Source: Phycisphaerae bacterium (GTDB lineage: Bacteria > Planctomycetota > Phycisphaerae > Sedimentisphaerales > Anaerohalosphaeraceae). From it: 28,767 nucleotides of DNA. The stretch covers positions 1 to 28,767 of the forward strand of contig JAIPFN010000089.1 in the NCBI GenBank assembly GCA_021736615.1, read 5' to 3'. The notes under the pieces were generated by a model, which was not told the DNA's origin, did not search any database, and was given only the letters and a program-made list of their open reading frames with translations. Position numbers and translations under genes: made by a program. Below are positions 8,990 through 16,893 of this stretch, one piece after another. Position 1 is the first letter of the stretch. The number at the start of each line of letters is the position of its first letter.

Positions 8990-9674
8990 TACCAAGACTT
9001 CTTTCTTCTTTTTCTTTAGGGATATAGAGCGAAATAAATCGCCGGTCTGGTCAGGAATTATACCTGAAAATTGAAAACAGGTTCAGATTTCAAAGCCAAT
9101 TCTGAAAAATGGCCTCATAAACACAAAAAAAACACCTCAAGTACGAAAAATAATAGTTTTAATTATTACCATTTTTCCAGACCCGAAACAAAGTATCATG
9201 TATAAGCATTTCGGTTCAGTGCTCCAAAACAGAGCTGTAATCGGGCATACATGATTCTCATATATGGGAGCTTTTTCGGCATCTTATTTGCCACTATTGA
9301 GAAAACTTTTCATCATTCCAAAAGCCAAAGCTGCTTTTAGTTTTTTTTATTGCGGTAAACTACTATGCAGAAAAGAGTTACAACCCAGAGATACGCATTG
9401 ATTATTTATTCCGCCATACAGGAACACCATTTGCTTTGTTCTTATCGGACGTATTGTTTATGCAATCATCCGGAAGAAATACAGTCAAAGAGAGCAAAGA
9501 ATCAAATTAGCACTGTATCCAGAGGTTTAAAGTTAATTTTCTTGAATGTATCCAGATTTCGTAAGTATGTTTTTGTTTTTTAATAATTTAATAATTTCAG
9601 AACTTTCGTTGTTTTTCCAGGTGGATCAACATTTGTACTGGAAGTTCTCTTTACTTTAAGGAAAGGAAGGTATA
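8990..9674. other. 685-bp intergenic region, AT-rich, no convincing gene
   Basis: This gap separates the leftward giant gene from the rightward cytochrome genes, so it should hold promoters for both. A 72-codon frame at 9365-9583 has no family resemblance and no good ribosome site, and is not called. A 9-bp perfect inverted repeat (9195-9203 with 9247-9255) encloses a smaller GCTC/GAGC stem. A weak promoter candidate for the cytochrome is listed separately. No tRNA, CRISPR or recognisable riboswitch was seen. Confidence 0.6.
9542..9571 (+). promoter_or_regulatory. Weak candidate promoter for the 10-heme cytochrome
   Basis: TTGAAT (9542-9547) and TATGTT (9566-9571) are 18 bases apart, which would leave a leader of about 95 bases before the ATG at 9675. 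The surrounding sequence is very AT-rich, so chance matches are likely. Confidence 0.25.
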
Positions 9675-11861
9675 ATGAAAAAAGCCAGAAAATTCAGGAA
9701 GTGGGTTATGTTACCTGCGATATTAGTCCTGGCGGCATTTATGCTTGCAGGACAAACTCAAGGTGCCGTTGACGCACCGTTTGAAGCACTCTGGACCGAA
9801 TCCGGTCATGCTGACGCCGCAGCTGAAGCATTTGTCCATTGGGACGATGACGGCGAAGTACAGACCAGCTGCGCAAAATGCCACAGCAGCGGCGGTTTCC
9901 AGGACTTCCTGGACAATGGCGTAGTAGACGCCCCTGCAGCGATCGGTACAACAGTTGATTGCGTAGCTTGCCACAACACCAACACTGCCGGCCTGTCAAC
10001 AGTAACATTCCCTTCCGGTGCTGAAGTCACTGGTCTTGGCGGAGAAGCTCGTTGTATAACATGTCACCAGGGACGTGAATCGACAGTATCGGTTGATGCT
10101 AAAATAGCAGATGCCGGACTGGCCGATGATGATACACCTGGCTTAGGCTTTAGAAATGTTCATTACATGGCAGCCGGTGCCACTCAATACGGAGGCGTCG
10201 TTAAAGGCGGATACCAATATGCCGGTAAAATGTACGATACCAAGTTTGCACATGTCAAAGACGTAGATTCTTGTATTGACTGTCACGACCCGCATTCTCT
10301 GGACGTCAAGTTGAGCCTGTGTAACCAGTGCCACGAAGACACTCTCACTGAAGCCGACCTCAAGAATATCCGTTACAAATCATCGGATGCCGACTACGAC
10401 GGTGACGGCGAGACAGCCGAAGGTATCGCCGGTGAAGTCGAAACCTTGACGGAAATATTGTATGCCGCTATTCAGGCAAACGCTGCGGCAATAGGAAGCC
10501 CAGTCGGATACGAGTCCCACAGTTATCCATATTGGTTCAAAGACACTAACGAAGACGGTGTCATTGATCCAGCCACTGAAGCCGGATATTCGAACGGGTA
10601 TAAATTTACGGCTCGTCTGCTAAAAGCTGCCTACAACTACCAGTTCGCAATGAAGGACCATGGAGCATACGCTCACAACGCCAAATACCTCATTCAGCTT
10701 CTTCATGATTCGATCGAAGATCTTGACCCGGCAATGGCCGTAGGGCTTACTCGTGACGATTCCGGTCACTTTGAAGGTGTTTCAGAAGCATTCAGGCACT
10801 GGGATGGCGGCGATGTATCTGCAAACTGCAGCAAGTGTCATACTGCCACTGGACTTCCGCATTACCTGGAAACCGGCGTCACTGCTGCACAGGCACCTTC
10901 CAACGGTCTTGAATGTACTACGTGCCACGCGGCCATGCCCCCGACAGAAGCCGATCCAAAGATTTACGATATTGCCGGCGTTGAATTCCCAAGTGGTCTT
11001 TCAGCCGGCTTCGGAGAAGATGACAAGGTTTCAAATATTTGTATGACATGTCACCAGGGTCGCGAGTCTACCGCTAGCGTCAATGCTTCTATTGCCAATA
11101 TGCCTCTCGATGGGGTCTCTTCCAGTTTGAGATTTAAGAACTCGCACTACTTCCCGGCCGGAGCAACTTTGTTCGGTTCGGATGCAAAGACTGCCTACGA
11201 GTACCCGGGAAAAACCTACAAGGGCCAACGCAGCCACGCAAGCTCATTGAGCGATAATCTCAACGCCTGTCACGAATGTCACGACAGTCACAAGCCTGAG
11301 TTAGCTGTCCACAACGGCTGTACCGGCTTCTGTCATAATGGTTCGGGCGATCCGAAAGAAATTCGACTTCCGAATACTCCTGACTACGATGGCGACGGAG
11401 ACACCACCGAGGGTATCGCCGGCGAAATCGACACTCTGCATCATGCTCTGATGGATGCCATCCAGGCGTACGCACTGGCTGTTGGCGGTGAAGAACTTGT
11501 ATACCAGTCCGGTTATCCTTACTTCGTAAGTTCAACCGGCGGAAGCTACAAGAAGTACACTCCAAGACTTATCCAGGCGACATACAACTATCAGTTCGTC
11601 AAGAAAGACCCTGGTGCATTTGCTCATAATCCAAGATATATCATTCAGATTCTCCATGACAGTCTTGCAAGTCTGGCAGAAGTAGTCAATATTGATATGG
11701 ATGGAATGGTTCGTCCGGATGATGCCGGAGCGACACTTCCTGCTTGTGGTGACGTTGCAAATCCGGCTCCGATTGGCGATTTTAATGGAGACTGCCGTGT
11801 CGACCTGTACGACCTTTCTGTCTTCTCAAGTAAATGGCTAACGGATCTAAACCCTCAATAA
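9675..11861 (+). CDS. Exported 10-heme c-type cytochrome, tandemly duplicated, with dockerin-like C-terminus
   Basis: The 728-residue protein starts with a Sec signal peptide (basic MKKARKFRK, hydrophobic core, cleavage near GQTQGA). Two homologous halves follow, about 35-360 and 365-680. Each carries five heme motifs in the same order, plus shared landmarks: a GHxEAFxHW-like start, CHQGREST, a DYDGDG-EGIAGE calcium-like loop and YNYQF. There are nine CxxCH motifs; the tenth is CTGFCH (CX3CH), in the place of the fifth heme of the first half (CNQCH). After a spacer, residues about 695-728 form one dockerin-like EF-hand (DFNGDCRVDLYD). A strong GGAAAGG-type ribosome site precedes the ATG. It is probably an extracytoplasmic electron carrier, perhaps surface-attached. 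Its electron partners are unknown. Confidence 0.9.
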   Translation: MKKARKFRKWVMLPAILVLAAFMLAGQTQGAVDAPFEALWTESGHADAAAEAFVHWDDDGEVQTSCAKCHSSGGFQDFLDNGVVDAPAAIGTTVDCVACHNTNTAGLSTVTFPSGAEVTGLGGEARCITCHQGRESTVSVDAKIADAGLADDDTPGLGFRNVHYMAAGATQYGGVVKGGYQYAGKMYDTKFAHVKDVDSCIDCHDPHSLDVKLSLCNQCHEDTLTEADLKNIRYKSSDADYDGDGETAEGIAGEVETLTEILYAAIQANAAAIGSPVGYESHSYPYWFKDTNEDGVIDPATEAGYSNGYKFTARLLKAAYNYQFAMKDHGAYAHNAKYLIQLLHDSIEDLDPAMAVGLTRDDSGHFEGVSEAFRHWDGGDVSANCSKCHTATGLPHYLETGVTAAQAPSNGLECTTCHAAMPPTEADPKIYDIAGVEFPSGLSAGFGEDDKVSNICMTCHQGRESTASVNASIANMPLDGVSSSLRFKNSHYFPAGATLFGSDAKTAYEYPGKTYKGQRSHASSLSDNLNACHECHDSHKPELAVHNGCTGFCHNGSGDPKEIRLPNTPDYDGDGDTTEGIAGEIDTLHHALMDAIQAYALAVGGEELVYQSGYPYFVSSTGGSYKKYTPRLIQATYNYQFVKKDPGAFAHNPRYIIQILHDSLASLAEVVNIDMDGMVRPDDAGATLPACGDVANPAPIGDFNGDCRVDLYDLSVFSSKWLTDLNPQ

Positions 11862-11884
11862 GCTTTTAACAAATAAAAATGCTC

Positions 11885-11914
11885 GGCCCGCCGGGTCACT
11901 TATTCCGGTGGGTC
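11885..11914 (+). other. Strong GC hairpin between the 10-heme and tetraheme genes
   Basis: GGCCCGCCGG (11885-11894) pairs with CCGGTGGGTC (11905-11914) around a 10-base loop, giving 10 pairs with two G-T wobbles. No T-run follows, so it is more likely an mRNA-stabilising, processing or attenuating structure than a complete terminator. It could give the first cytochrome more transcript than the second. Confidence 0.5.
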
Positions 11915-11950
11915 TGAAAACCTGAGAATATTTTTGGAAAGGATGTTATA

Positions 11951-12511
11951 ATGAAAAATTTGATTTTATTGTTAGCGGCTCTGACGATCGTACCGATGAT
12001 CGTTATTGCCGGCAGTTCGTACTATGGCTGCGACAGTTGCCATGTCCCTCACCACGCAGGCACCGAAGACATTGGAATGCCCCTGTGGAACCCTGAAAGA
12101 GATGTAGATATGTCGCACCTGACACCTTACTCCAGTGATACACTGGACGCTGCGCCCGGCACACCGGATGGCATTTCAAAGCTTTGTCTGAGTTGCCATG
12201 ACGGTACCGGAAGCCACTCAGATCCTGGAACAGGCGGAAACTTCAATAACGACATCTCAAACATGCACCCGGTATCGTTTGTTTACGATTCCGCTCTGGC
12301 AACTGATGACGGAGAACTGAACGACCCGTCGAATACTTATACACCTGCCGGCGATACAATTGAAAAGGACATGCTTATCAAGGGTAAGATGCAGTGCTCA
12401 AGCTGTCACGACCCCCATGTCCAGGCAGAAGTGTCAAAAGGACTCCTTCGCATTGCCAACGAGACCGGCCCGGGCGGATCGCAGCTTTGCAGAACATGCC
12501 ACATTAAGTAG
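11951..12511 (+). CDS. Small exported tetraheme c-type cytochrome
   Basis: The 186-residue protein has a signal peptide (MKNLILLLAALTIVPMIVIA) and four motifs: CDSCH, CLSCH, CSSCH and CRTCH. The layout C-x-x-CH-x-PH, a PLWN motif, KLCLSCHDGT, HPVSFVY and CSSCHDPH closely resembles residues 40-200 of the 12-heme cytochrome at 16894-18594. The two share a four-heme module. An AAAGGA ribosome site lies 7 bases before the ATG. It follows the 10-heme gene by 89 bp and is closed by a clear terminator, so the two form one transcription unit. It is probably a periplasmic electron shuttle. Confidence 0.88.
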   Translation: MKNLILLLAALTIVPMIVIAGSSYYGCDSCHVPHHAGTEDIGMPLWNPERDVDMSHLTPYSSDTLDAAPGTPDGISKLCLSCHDGTGSHSDPGTGGNFNNDISNMHPVSFVYDSALATDDGELNDPSNTYTPAGDTIEKDMLIKGKMQCSSCHDPHVQAEVSKGLLRIANETGPGGSQLCRTCHIK

Positions 12512-12536
12512 TCCGATTTCATTGAGTTATTTCAAC

Positions 12537-12571
12537 AAAAGGTACCGTCATTGTCAATGGCGGTACCTTTT
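12537..12571 (+). terminator. Rho-independent terminator after the tetraheme cytochrome
   Basis: AAAAGGTACCG (12537-12547) pairs perfectly with CGGTACCTTTT (12561-12571). A further CATT/AATG stem with a 3-base loop caps it after one mismatch. The stem is an A-run/T-run terminator that could work in both directions. It separates the 9675-12511 unit from the next. Confidence 0.8.
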
Positions 12572-12659
12572 GACATTACAGAAACACCTGTTGGCACTTA
12601 TTACATAACAAATTGACCGGCATTGTTTATCCTTAATCCGGGATATGTACCGCCAAAAC

Positions 12660-12689
12660 TTGACAAGCTCTCAGTGTTTCAGGTATATT
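12660..12689 (+). promoter_or_regulatory. Good sigma70-type promoter for the NHL lipoprotein unit
   Basis: A perfect TTGACA (12660-12665) is followed after 18 bases by TATATT (12684-12689). Transcription would start near 12696, about 56 bases before the gene at 12752. It lies just past the terminator at 12537-12571, as expected for a new transcription unit. Confidence 0.6.
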
Positions 12690-12751
12690 GCATGTTATCA
12701 TTTGTCAATAAATAATGTAATCTAATAAAACTGTACGAAAGAATATTTATC

Positions 12752-13852
12752 ATGCGTGATCCTAAACGTCTCATATTCAGATCATTGGCTATTATTCTCA
12801 CTGCTGTTTCTTTGCTGACTGTCTCCGGATGTCAGAGCGACGAGCAATCCGCTGCACCCAAATTGGAAACGGGACCGGTTTTCTTTCCCGCTCCGCCAGC
12901 GACACCAAAACTCCAGTTCCTTCAGGCATTTTCAAGTTCAAAAGACGTAATGGGAACCCGAACAAATGCGCTGGAAGACTACATTCTCGGCAAGCAAAAA
13001 GAAGACCCTCCCATAAAAAGGCCATACGGTGCAGCAATGCACGACGGCAAGATCTACACCTGCGACACTACCGCAAAAAAAGTACGCATATTTGATCTCA
13101 AAAACAAAACCGTCGGTTTTATGACCAAAGACCAGCGTCTGACCAACCCTATGAGCATCTTCATAGAAACGGACGGAACCATATACGTAACCGACCCGAC
13201 CGCAGGAAAGGTATTCGTATTCGACCAAAACCATAGACTCATCAGAATACTCGGTGACGGCCGATCATTCACACCCATCGATTTAGTGGTAAAAGATAAC
13301 AAGTGCTACATTACCGACGTAATGTACAGCCAGATACTCGTCATTGACAAAGTCACCGGCAAAGAAGTCCTGAGAATCGGAAAATCCGGAGGGAGCGACG
13401 AACTGGGAAGTTTCAAACTCATCGCCGGAATCGCAGTCGACAACAAAGGCAGCATCTACGCCACAGACAAGGTAAAGGCAAAGATATTCAAGTTCAACAG
13501 CAAAGGTGTTTTTCTAAGAACTTTCGGCAAACTCGGCAGGACGATACATGACTTCATCAGGCCCAAAGGAATCTCCGTCGACAGGGAAGACCGGATCTGG
13601 GTTGTTGACTCGGCTACCGAAGTCGTCAAAATCTTCAATGCCGAAGGACAACTCCTGATGCTCTTCGGACACCCCGGAAACAAACCCGGAAACCTGAATC
13701 TGCCCGTTTCTGTCAAACTGGTCTACGATGATGTAGACTGGTTCAGGGACAAAGCGGTGCCCGGCGCAAAGATCGAACATCTCGTCATCGTGACAAGCCA
13801 GTACGGCACAAGAATGATCAATATTTACGGCTTTGGAGTTTTCCCGAAATAG
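12752..13852 (+). CDS. NHL-repeat beta-propeller lipoprotein
   Basis: The 366-residue protein has a lipoprotein signal ending TVSGC (Cys27) and then about six propeller blades from residue 85 onward. Blades show the NHL pattern of G-I-A-V-D...G-x-I-Y-x-x-D followed by K-x-x-x-F, for example GIAVDNKGSIYATDKVKAKI and GISVDREDRIWVVDSATE. There are no heme motifs and no enzyme signature. A paralogue lies at 18855-19922, again next to cytochromes. Such propellers usually serve as binding platforms. In this setting it could organise cytochromes at a membrane face. It opens a transcription unit with its own promoter and is followed after 34 bp by the pentaheme lipoprotein. Confidence 0.85.
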   Translation: MRDPKRLIFRSLAIILTAVSLLTVSGCQSDEQSAAPKLETGPVFFPAPPATPKLQFLQAFSSSKDVMGTRTNALEDYILGKQKEDPPIKRPYGAAMHDGKIYTCDTTAKKVRIFDLKNKTVGFMTKDQRLTNPMSIFIETDGTIYVTDPTAGKVFVFDQNHRLIRILGDGRSFTPIDLVVKDNKCYITDVMYSQILVIDKVTGKEVLRIGKSGGSDELGSFKLIAGIAVDNKGSIYATDKVKAKIFKFNSKGVFLRTFGKLGRTIHDFIRPKGISVDREDRIWVVDSATEVVKIFNAEGQLLMLFGHPGNKPGNLNLPVSVKLVYDDVDWFRDKAVPGAKIEHLVIVTSQYGTRMINIYGFGVFPK

Positions 13853-13886
13853 GTAGTTTTTTCCAGTTTTGAAGGGACTTATATTT

Positions 13887-14528
13887 GTGACAATTCGCAC
13901 GTTTTATGCAGTTTTTTTACTCCTGATCGCCCTGATTACGGGGGCGTTTTTCGTCATTGGATGCGACCGGAAACAACGGCACGAATTACTCGAATTTTTC
14001 GTCGACGGTGTCCCTCCATTGGGAGGATGGGACCCCAACGACCCTAACAACCCCGATTATAGGAACAACCTCCGGGCCAACTCAGATAATGCGGCCCGCA
14101 AACAACTGCATGTACCCGGTTCGTTCCACAAACCCCAAAAACCATGCGAATTCTGCCATGGCAAAAAGACCCAGGGAAAATATACCTTACCGATTCATCT
14201 TATTGAAAAAATACCTGATTTATGCTATAATTGTCATAAGGATTACGCCAAAACCAATGCCCATGTACACGGGCCTGTTGCGGTCGGAAAGTGCCGTCTA
14301 TGTCACGAACCACACAGAAGCAAAAACAGACATTTGCTGATAAAACCCGTGCCGGAACTATGCTTTACCTGTCATAACAGCGATATGATAAATCAAATAC
14401 CGAGCCATAGACCGGAGTTGATGGGAAAATGTAATTTTTGCCATCACGCACACGCAGGGCCAAAAAAAGGCCTTTTGCGGATGAACTCTAAAAGTGATAC
14501 CAGGCTCGATTTCAAATTTAACAATTAA
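13887..14528 (+). CDS. Pentaheme c-type cytochrome lipoprotein (doubled CXXCH family)
   Basis: I choose GTG 13887 rather than TTG 13869 because AAGGGA lies 9 bases before the GTG. This gives 213 residues with a lipobox ending FFVIGC (Cys26). Five motifs follow: CEFCH, CYNCH, CRLCH, CFTCH and CNFCH, in the alternating pattern of doubled-CXXCH cytochromes (HGPVAVGKCRLCHEPH, then LCFTCH). The same phrase HGPVAVGxC occurs in the 15-heme protein at 21127-22494. The tail is short and has a basic LLRMNSKS segment. A lipid-anchored periplasmic pentaheme next to a beta-barrel gene is what a porin-cytochrome conduit needs on its inner side. That role is inferred from context. Confidence 0.85.
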   Translation: MTIRTFYAVFLLLIALITGAFFVIGCDRKQRHELLEFFVDGVPPLGGWDPNDPNNPDYRNNLRANSDNAARKQLHVPGSFHKPQKPCEFCHGKKTQGKYTLPIHLIEKIPDLCYNCHKDYAKTNAHVHGPVAVGKCRLCHEPHRSKNRHLLIKPVPELCFTCHNSDMINQIPSHRPELMGKCNFCHHAHAGPKKGLLRMNSKSDTRLDFKFNN

Positions 14529-14682
14529 ACCGATATTGGAATTGATTTACAGCAGAACTTCCGGGCATTAGGAAGTCCTCCCGAATAAAATGGGGCCGAC
14601 ACAATCGGGAAAAATTTTCCCCCTTGTTTGTTGATTAATTAAACTTCTCTTCAGTTGAATGGATTCATTGATTTTGAGTAGT

Positions 14683-14712
14683 TTTTCTGCGCAGTCAAAT
14701 CTCCGCAGAAAA
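14683..14712. other. Perfect 9-bp inverted repeat upstream of the beta-barrel gene
   Basis: TTTTCTGCG (14683-14691) and CGCAGAAAA (14704-14712) are separated by 12 bases. No T-run follows on either strand, so a terminator is unlikely. It could be an operator or leader hairpin in the 287-bp gap before 14816. No convincing promoter was found in this gap. Confidence 0.4.
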
Positions 14713-14815
14713 GTGAAATGTGAATTTGTTTGAATGGTTAAGCACCTTATCTCGCTTAGCTTTTTAGATACTTTTTCAATATGGAATAATATCTGTTAAG
14801 TGAAATTTTGAAGGC

Positions 14816-15175
14816 ATGTTAAAATGGCATAATAATTTCTTTGCATTTTATACCAAAAGCAAACAACAGACAGCGGTCCTATTGTTGACCGTCATGTTCC
14901 TATGCGCCGTATTATTGTCAACAACCGGTTGCGAAATAACACAAAGGGGAGTAAAGCGCCCGCTGCTCCGCCATGACCCAATTGACGGTGAACTCGAACT
15001 CTATACGGAAAATCGCTCCGACAAACACAAAACATCACAGACTGATCGCAAGAGCAACACGCACATATTCCAGGAAAAGTTATCCCTGAAAACCAAAGGC
15101 GATGTCTATCACCCGAACCTGTTATTTTTCAATGCTGCCGTCGGTGTCGGCCTTGCCCAGCAAAGTATATCTTAG
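14816..15175 (+). pseudogene. N-terminal part of an outer-membrane beta-barrel-like protein, cut by an in-frame TAG
   Basis: This 119-codon piece has a hydrophobic signal ending LSTTGC (Cys39), a lipobox, then a linker and the first beta-type strands (ending LFFNAAVGVGLAQQSIS). The TAG at 15173-15175 is followed directly, in the same frame, by open sequence continuing to 16855. The two pieces therefore read as one 679-codon gene with a nonsense codon at 120. TAG ends hemB, the tetraheme gene, the 12752 gene, cobA-hemD and the pseudouridine synthase here, so it is an ordinary stop in this genome. Either the gene is inactivated, or the base call is wrong, or the stop is read through. The AAGG before the ATG is only one base away, so the start is uncertain. 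Confidence 0.65.
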
Positions 15176-16855
15176 ACCCAGGAGAACGGATCAACAAATG
15201 GAAACATTCTCGATTACAATCTTTCTACGCAACTGCTGAAAACCAAAAAGTTTCCCATCACATTTCATACAAGCAGAACAGAGGACCTCGTCTCCAGACA
15301 ATTTTTAGGCTCTTTGAAAACCGAACGAGAAGGTGCCGGCGTCATGGCCGCATGGAAATCGGAAGATTGGCCAATGAAGTTTCAATACAGCACTAACGCG
15401 GCAAAACAGGACTCACTCGGAAAAACAGCTAACGACTTCTACACCCGGGACGACGAAAGATTTACATACTCTGTCGAACACAAATTCACCGATTCGTCCC
15501 ATCTGAGATTCGAATACGAAAAGAGCGATGTTTTCCAGAAAAGCCGAGTATCCGAGATACTGACAAATTCAGATCGCTACTCACTTATGCACGATTTGAC
15601 ATTCGGTGAAGAAAAGCAGCACAGGCTCGACTCGTACTTCAGTGACATAAAGCAGACAGGAACATTCACATACAGCAACAGAAGGATCCAGGAACGCCTC
15701 AAACTTCAACACAGAGACAACTTCTTCACTCACTACGATCTGACTATGATCGATTCGCAGCATTACCTGTCGGACAGCAGGGAAGTGCGAGCGGCCGCTG
15801 GTTTTGAACACCAATTCTACAAAAGCATTACGACCATGTTCGATGTTTATACTTCCGATACGACCATTCAGGACCAGGGGAACGTCCAGCAAAAAGGCGC
15901 GATCCTGAGTTTTGATTACAACAAGAAAAACAGGTTCGGAAACTTCCACGCGTCCTACGTCTCAAACATCTCCGATTATTCGCAAACCGGCGACAACACA
16001 ATAAGGACCGTTCCATCCGAAACACACACGATAGACCCGGTCAGCCTGGTACCGACAGTCATTCTTAACGAGCGAGACATCAACATCAACAGTATAACCG
16101 TAACCGATGAAACCATGACCACGGTATACCTGCTAAACGACGACTACAGCATCATACAGCTCGGCAATGGCAGAGTGCAGCTGGTCTTTGACCTGACCGG
16201 AACAAACGGTATCGTAAACGGACAAAAGATCGTCGTAAGTTACACCTACAATACAAGCCGGATGAGAGATGAGGAAACTTTCAGACAATACTTAACTCTC
16301 AAACAGATATTCAAAAACGGCATATCGCTTTACTACGAATACAGCCGCCAGGATGAACAGGTCAACTCCAGTTCCTCGTTTGCCATACCGGACGAATACG
16401 TCGCGAACACCTACGGCATCGAATATGCAAAAGGCGGACTATTCCTCATCGGAGAATATCGAAAAGAGGAATCCAACCTGCTACCGTCAGAAACAAAAAG
16501 ACTTGAATCCAGATACTCATGGAATTTAACCGACAGCACAAAAGCCGCACTGCGATCTTCATGGCGGTTAATAAGATACGGCAACCCGGACCCGAGAGAC
16601 ATCACGATATTACGGGCCGGCGCCGAACTAAATACCAGAATTAACGACAGACTTTCATTAGCGGCCCTTCTGGAGTACCAGGACGAAAAGGATACCCGGT
16701 TCGGTAACACAAAGGGCCTACAGTTCAACGGCGAGCTTAAATACCTCTACAGACAGACCAGTGTTACAACCGGACTGGAACTAAACTCACTACAGCGAAG
16801 AAAAGACCAACTCGACAATCTGATGATTTACTGCCGACTAAAACGCTTTTTCTAA
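15176..16855 (+). pseudogene. C-terminal part of the same outer-membrane beta-barrel-like protein
   Basis: This 559-codon continuation of the frame at 14816 opens immediately after the TAG. No well-placed in-frame start with a ribosome site was found; a TTG at 15314 is possible but weak. The sequence is rich in alternating polar/aromatic strands with Tyr, Arg and Glu (such as RLKLQHRDNFFTHYDLTM and LYYEYSRQDEQ). It ends in YCRLKRFF, and a terminal Phe is typical of the outer-membrane barrel assembly signal. A short Ig-like insert around 16081-16260 contains DYSIIQLGNGRVQL. I do not recognise a named family; it is not clearly MtrB/PioB. It sits between a pentaheme lipoprotein and a 12-heme cytochrome (38 bp gap), which suggests the sheath of an electron conduit. 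Confidence 0.6.
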
Positions 16856-16893
16856 CTCGAAATGACTTGTTTTAAAATGATAGAATTGATAAA

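Noticed and set aside
9365..9583. Open frame of 72 codons before the 10-heme cytochrome
   Set aside because: No family resemblance, no good ribosome site, AT-driven composition.
9360..9674. Possible c-di-GMP (GEMM) riboswitch before the cytochrome
   Set aside because: GEMM leaders often precede multiheme cytochrome genes, but the expected conserved GCAAA-bearing core sequences were not found; a lone AGAGCAAAG is not enough.
15173..15175. TAG as a reassigned codon
   Set aside because: TAG cleanly ends hemB, the tetraheme gene, the 12752 gene, cobA-hemD and the pseudouridine synthase in this window.
15176..15313. Frameshift between the two barrel pieces
   Set aside because: Both pieces are in the same frame; the break is a single TAG, not a frameshift.
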